The translations under genes and the position numbers were made by a program. From NCBI GenBank assembly GCA_019635015.1, contig JAHCAG010000015.1:1-64000 (forward strand): 64,000 bases of DNA. The letters run 5' to 3'. Positions 60,294 through 64,000 of this stretch are shown in pieces. The first letter of the stretch is position 1. The number at the start of each line of letters is the position of its first letter. The DNA comes from Burkholderiales bacterium (GTDB lineage: Bacteria > Pseudomonadota > Gammaproteobacteria > Burkholderiales > SG8-41). The notes under the pieces were generated by a model, which ran no database searches, was not told where the DNA came from, and was given only the letters and a program-made list of their open reading frames with translations.

Positions 60294-61832
60294 ATGTGTG
60301 AACTTCGCCCCGGGAGGGGGCGTTGTTTCTCATTGCTTTCACGTCAGCGCGGCCAGGCGCTGGCGTTCATTGGTGTCACCACCGTGGTTGTGTTGCTGGG
60401 CCTGTTGTTGCTGTACAACGTGGCCCAGCTGACGACCCAGAAGATGAAGCTGCAGAACACGGCGGATGCTGCGGCATACAGCGGCGCCCTGACCGAAGCC
60501 CGTGACTACAACTTCACCGCCTATGCCAACCGGGCGATGATTGCCAACCAGGTGGCAGTCGCCCAGATCGTCGGCCTTCGTTCCTGGGCGCGCAACCTCG
60601 ACAGCGTTTACAAATCGGGTCCTTTCACCTGGGTTCCCGACACCTTCGCCAGCCTGTCGGCCCTCAGCGCGATGTGGACCACGGTCTGGAACGTGGTGAG
60701 AACGGCGGCGGGAGGCATCGAGTCGGTGATGAATGCGATTGCCGGGCCGCTGGTGACCGTACTCGACCTGCTGATCGACGCCCTCTATTACGGCTCCACC
60801 GCCTACCACATCGCGATGATCCTGACGGTGCCCGAAACCGTCATCGAGGTCATCGAAAAAAACGATCCCCAAGCCTCCCTCAGCACCTCGCTGACCCAGA
60901 TCGGATTCGCCGCGAAACATGCGCTGGATGTCTACGATTTCACCAGCGACTACGATCCCACCAAGAGCGGCAACGACGACAACAAGTCGGGCTCCAGCAA
61001 GGACCGCCAGGCCAATGTCATCTTCAACTCCCAGGACGGCTTCTACAACTTCCGCAGTTATCCCTGGCCGCTGCCGATCCTGATCGATCCGACCAAGGCC
61101 ATCCCCGGCAATTTCGGCACGATGTTCATGATCATGTACCACAGCGGCGGCACCGAGCTTAAGAACAAGAGCGGCACCTACATGAAAAGCTGGACCGGGG
61201 CCGACGCGACGGGACTGTTCACGATCCTGATGGTGTGGATTTTCGTGCCGTTCCCGGTGCCGATTCCGATTCCGATTCCGACGCCCCAGGGTTACGGCGC
61301 GGCGCTGGCCGGTTCGAACAACGACCTGCAGCCCGCCAGCGGCAACTTTAACCACAATTTTGCGCAGGCCTACGGCTCGACCTTCGTCAATCCGCTGACC
61401 ATGATCCCGGGATGGATCAACGTCGGCAACGGCACCGGTGCGACACTGGACAGCAACGCCGGGCTCAAGAAGTACTGGGACGTCAGCAACCGCAACCAGG
61501 CATCGGCGACCGCGAACCAGAACACCAGTGGCCCCGAATTGCTGATCGAGGTTGAAAAACCCATGAGCAACATCGCGATCAGCAGTTCGCCGGGCATGAA
61601 CATCGGCGGCGGCGACACCGGCCAGTTGTGGCTCGCGGACGGCACCCAGGACAACAAGATCAAGGCCCTGTCAAAGGCGCAATCTTATTTTTCACGCCCG
61701 ACCAAGCTGTTCCCGCGCGGGGACGGCAAGACCGAATACGGCAGCCTTTACAACCCCTACTGGCAGGCCAGGCTGATGCCCAACAGCCTGCTGGAGCAGG
61801 GCGCGTCGATACTCACCCAGAGCTTCCCGTGA
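60294..61832 (+). CDS. TadG-like pilus-assembly membrane protein
   Basis: A 512-residue protein with one N-terminal helix (AFIGVTTVVVLLGLLLLYNVAQL) after an RGQA motif and a large extracytoplasmic part. The TadG/TadE-like N-terminus (QNTADAAAYSGALTEARDYNF) is typical of putative Flp pilus-assembly proteins. A striking PFPVPIPIPIPTPQ stretch (about 318-332) is unusual. The C-terminal function is unknown. Its stop overlaps the next start by one base. Confidence 0.78.
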   Translation: MCELRPGRGRCFSLLSRQRGQALAFIGVTTVVVLLGLLLLYNVAQLTTQKMKLQNTADAAAYSGALTEARDYNFTAYANRAMIANQVAVAQIVGLRSWARNLDSVYKSGPFTWVPDTFASLSALSAMWTTVWNVVRTAAGGIESVMNAIAGPLVTVLDLLIDALYYGSTAYHIAMILTVPETVIEVIEKNDPQASLSTSLTQIGFAAKHALDVYDFTSDYDPTKSGNDDNKSGSSKDRQANVIFNSQDGFYNFRSYPWPLPILIDPTKAIPGNFGTMFMIMYHSGGTELKNKSGTYMKSWTGADATGLFTILMVWIFVPFPVPIPIPIPTPQGYGAALAGSNNDLQPASGNFNHNFAQAYGSTFVNPLTMIPGWINVGNGTGATLDSNAGLKKYWDVSNRNQASATANQNTSGPELLIEVEKPMSNIAISSSPGMNIGGGDTGQLWLADGTQDNKIKALSKAQSYFSRPTKLFPRGDGKTEYGSLYNPYWQARLMPNSLLEQGASILTQSFP

Positions 61833-62596
61833 TGAACAGGCGCGCGGCAGTTTCCGGCAGGTTGTGTTCGGGGCAGGCGCTCACGGAATTCGTGATCGGC
61901 GCCGTGCTGTTCCTGGTGCCGCTGTTCCTGATCATCCCCCTGCTGGGCAAATACGCGGACATGAAGGCATCGACGATCCAGGCTGCGCGTTACAACGCCT
62001 GGGAGCGCACCGTGTGGTACGGCCAGACGGCATCCAGCACCGGCGACTGGCAGGGCAATGACAAGAGCGAGTCCACAATCAAGTCGGAAATGGACAGCAA
62101 GTTCCTGACCAGCAACCTGTGGCATGACCGCACGGGCACATCGATGCTGGGCGGTTCCGCCAACTCGATCACCAACAACGATGCGCCGGGCACGGCCAAC
62201 ACCATACTGGGCTTTGCGGTTTCGGTGGCCAATGCGATCGGGCCTTTCAATCTCGAGATGAAAGGGCTCTACGAGGGCACCGCGACGGTGAATGTGGCCA
62301 ACACGACTTCGGTGATCAGCGAGGTTCTTGGCAGCGGCGCCGGCGCCGATCCCGCGAGGCTGAATCTGTCGATTTCCGACAAGAACGTGATTCTGGCCAA
62401 CGGCTGGGGTGCCAATGGCGCGGCGCACGTGAAAACACAGGTGCAGGGCCTGACCCCCACCTCGATTCTCAGCAATCCGGTGCTCGATGCGGTGCGCTGG
62501 ATACTGGTGCCCTTTACCCCGGAACTGGTGCCGACGGTGCTGGAGCTGGGCAAGATCGAGGTTGATGAAGTGCCCCCTGACCGGCTGGGGAACTGA
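61832..62596 (+). CDS. TadE-like pseudopilin protein
   Basis: A 254-residue protein. Its N-terminus has SGQALTEFVIGAVLFLVPLFLIIPLLGKY, the TadE-like G-QALTEF cleavage/helix pattern. A large soluble domain rich in Ser/Thr/Asn follows. Translationally coupled on both sides (one-base stop/start overlaps at 61832 and 62596). Probably a minor pilin of the Tad system. Confidence 0.78.
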   Translation: MNRRAAVSGRLCSGQALTEFVIGAVLFLVPLFLIIPLLGKYADMKASTIQAARYNAWERTVWYGQTASSTGDWQGNDKSESTIKSEMDSKFLTSNLWHDRTGTSMLGGSANSITNNDAPGTANTILGFAVSVANAIGPFNLEMKGLYEGTATVNVANTTSVISEVLGSGAGADPARLNLSISDKNVILANGWGANGAAHVKTQVQGLTPTSILSNPVLDAVRWILVPFTPELVPTVLELGKIEVDEVPPDRLGN

Positions 62597-63342
62597 TGGC
62601 TGCCTTCCGGAAAGCCGTCCGCAGCGGCGGCGTGATTTCAGCGCGGCATCTTCCCTGTGTCGCGCTGGCGATGCTGCTGGCCGCTGTTGTGCCGCCGCTT
62701 GCGGCCCAGAACACGGCCATGCCGCCATGCCCCGAGTTCCCGGTTCCCCATGTCGGGCAGCTGCAATGGGTTGCGGAGAACATCCGCATGAACGGCGTGC
62801 CGATGCAGATCAAGGAACTCACTACCGAACAGACGCCGCGGCAGGTCATTGCCTTCTACAAGCGGCGCTGGGGGGATTCCCCCCCGTATTTCCACGAGTA
62901 CGAGGTTGCAGGCATGCCCGTCATCGCGACCCTGCGCGGCGGGTGTTTCTATACTGTGCAGGTGCAGGCCGACGGGCGCGGGGCCAAGGCGCTGCTGGGG
63001 GTGACCACAAAGCCCGCGCCAGGGCAGGCAAAGACCGCCGGTGCCGGATTTCCCAACATGAACGGCAGCAAAGTCCTCAACGACATCGATCATTTCGACA
63101 CCGGAAAGACCGGGCGCACGATACTGCTGACCAACAGTTATTCGCCTGACGCCAATCTCAACTTTTACCGCCGGACGATGGCTGACGATGGCTGGACGGC
63201 GGTGATCGATCGTCCGGTCGAGGGCAGCAAGGGCATTTCACACGTTCTGGTGATGAAACGGGGTTATCATGAGGCCAACCTCACGATCACGCCGGGCAGG
63301 GCCGGCACCAACGTGCTGGCAACATTCGTGGACAAACCATGA
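62596..63342 (+). CDS. Exported protein of the Tad locus, unknown function
   Basis: A 248-residue protein with a signal-like segment (LPCVALAMLLAAVVPPLAAQ) after a basic N-terminus. The mature part has PCPEFPVPHVGQLQWVAENIRMNG and two similar halves (QVIAFYKRRWGD and LNFYRRTMADDGWTAVI) that look like an internal repeat. I know no function; by position it belongs to the pilus gene set. It overlaps the following gene by four bases. Confidence 0.7.
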   Translation: MAAFRKAVRSGGVISARHLPCVALAMLLAAVVPPLAAQNTAMPPCPEFPVPHVGQLQWVAENIRMNGVPMQIKELTTEQTPRQVIAFYKRRWGDSPPYFHEYEVAGMPVIATLRGGCFYTVQVQADGRGAKALLGVTTKPAPGQAKTAGAGFPNMNGSKVLNDIDHFDTGKTGRTILLTNSYSPDANLNFYRRTMADDGWTAVIDRPVEGSKGISHVLVMKRGYHEANLTITPGRAGTNVLATFVDKP

Positions 63343-63584
63343 ACATAAAAAAATCAGGGGGCCGGAGCAGGCGGCACGACCTGCGGGGAAGGGCGAGGGC
63401 GCTCGGCCAGGCCAGTGTCGAATACACCATTGTGGTCATGCTGGTCGTGATAGTCCTGATCAGCTATGAAGATGAATCCGGCGTGGTGCACTCCGCGATC
63501 GGTGATGTTGTGCAGGCATTGAAGGATTTTTTCGGCGCCTATTCCTGGGCGATTTCATTTTCCAATAACATAACTCCGCTGTAA
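63339..63584 (+). CDS. Small pilin-like membrane protein
   Basis: Eighty-one residues with a very basic leader (GGRSRRHDLRGRARAL), then G-QASVEYTIVVMLVVIVLISY: again a prepilin-like cleavage site with Glu5 and one helix. The second pilin-like gene in the locus, shorter than the one at 59985-60263. It overlaps the preceding gene by ATGA. Confidence 0.72.
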   Translation: MNIKKSGGRSRRHDLRGRARALGQASVEYTIVVMLVVIVLISYEDESGVVHSAIGDVVQALKDFFGAYSWAISFSNNITPL

Positions 63585-63596
63585 CAGGGCTCCCCA

Positions 63597-64000
63597 ATGG
63601 CACTCCGACTCGATCGCATCAATCGCACCTGGCTCATGCTGTTTGTCGCCGTGATCATGGCGCTTGCTGCGGCCTGGTTGACCAAGCAGTATCTGGATGT
63701 CAGGGAAAGGCGCATCCAGGAGGAACTCGCAGAAAAGGCCAAAGGCGGCCCCGTCGCGCGGGTGGTTGTTCCCGTGCGCAACCTGCCCGGTGGCAGCGTT
63801 ATCAGCGGTGATCTGGTCGCCGGGCGCAGCATCCCGGCCGACCTCGTCAGTTCGGACATGCTGACGCCCGACATGTTCGAGAAGTTCGATGGCGCCAAGC
63901 TGCTGCGCAACGTCGAGCGCGGGCATCCCCTGCGTTCGTCGGACATCGAGGAAAAGGGCAAGGATTTTTCGTCGCTGATCGAGGAGGGCAGCCGGGCCAT
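63597..64000 (+). CDS. cpaB: CpaB/RcpC Flp pilus assembly protein, partial (runs off the window)
   Basis: The first 134 residues are visible. An N-terminal membrane helix (LMLFVAVIMALAAAWLT) is followed by an SAF-type domain with VVVPVRNLPGGSVISGDLV and LLRNVERGHPLRSSDIE, typical of CpaB. ATG 63597 starts 13 bases after the preceding stop. The gene continues beyond base 64000 in the same frame. CpaB assembles the outer part of the Tad secretion apparatus. Confidence 0.88.
   Translation, partial: MALRLDRINRTWLMLFVAVIMALAAAWLTKQYLDVRERRIQEELAEKAKGGPVARVVVPVRNLPGGSVISGDLVAGRSIPADLVSSDMLTPDMFEKFDGAKLLRNVERGHPLRSSDIEEKGKDFSSLIEEGSRA

Overview
The window looks like a chromosome segment of a betaproteobacterium, most likely Burkholderiales. 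The signs are five Bug/TctC-type solute receptors, an NAD-linked Fds-type formate dehydrogenase, a soxYZAXB operon, Tad and type IV pilus genes, and a high-GC coding style. Genus cannot be fixed from the sequence alone.

Region 1 (1-8823) is a visibly lower-GC accessory block, read here as the right end of a genomic island. It ends in a 3' tRNA fragment with a CAT anticodon at 8776-8823 (a likely attachment site). It is preceded by an HGGxSTG protein typical of mobile DNA and by palindromic repeats. Its cargo is a sulfurtransferase, a LysR regulator, an argininosuccinate-lyase-superfamily enzyme, two Bug receptors and a gene of the UGSC (seleno)protein family. That gene carries an in-frame UGA at the position of the family's selenocysteine, followed by a strong bacterial-SECIS-like stem-loop. 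A plain gene caller would split it in two; I annotate it as one 573-residue selenoprotein (5059-6780). This is the most unusual item in the window.

Region 2 (8824-17140) holds assorted catabolic genes: HpcH/HpaI aldolase, Bug receptor, quinone oxidoreductase, SDR, threonine-synthase-like enzyme, enolase-superfamily enzyme and a CapA-like phosphatase.

Region 3 (17140-36301) is a C1/oxalate module. One operon carries sucCD, an fdsG-fdsB fusion, fdsA and fhs. Then come terC and uspA, a tctCBA transporter, a convergent oxc, a Crp/Fnr-family regulator, and frc with a 10-formyl-THF-hydrolase-like gene. Four near-identical TTGAy-N4-GTCAA palindromes sit upstream of sucC, tctC, oxc and frc. Each lies 34-37 bases upstream of a -10-like hexamer, the geometry of a class II FNR/CRP promoter. 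The local regulator has the ExxSR recognition helix for TTGA half-sites but no cysteine. The model is: oxalate uptake (TctCBA), activation (Frc) and decarboxylation (Oxc), then formate oxidation (Fds) or loading on tetrahydrofolate (Fhs), under one metabolite-responsive regulator. A candidate small RNA with an exposed CCUCCUCC loop lies at 17332-17428.

Region 4 (36302-52055) is signalling and surface motility: a CHASE2 Ser/Thr kinase, PP2C phosphatase, FHA protein, CHASE2 adenylate cyclase, a GAF-containing pilus-type ATPase and a GAF-HD-GYP protein. These are followed by pilA, with a textbook sigma-54/IHF promoter, and an O-antigen-ligase-type glycosyltransferase. Region 5 (52056-64000) holds soxYZAXB (thiosulfate oxidation), moaC, bepA, a kinase fused to a cyclic-nucleotide-binding domain, and the start of a Tad/Flp pilus locus that runs off the right end.
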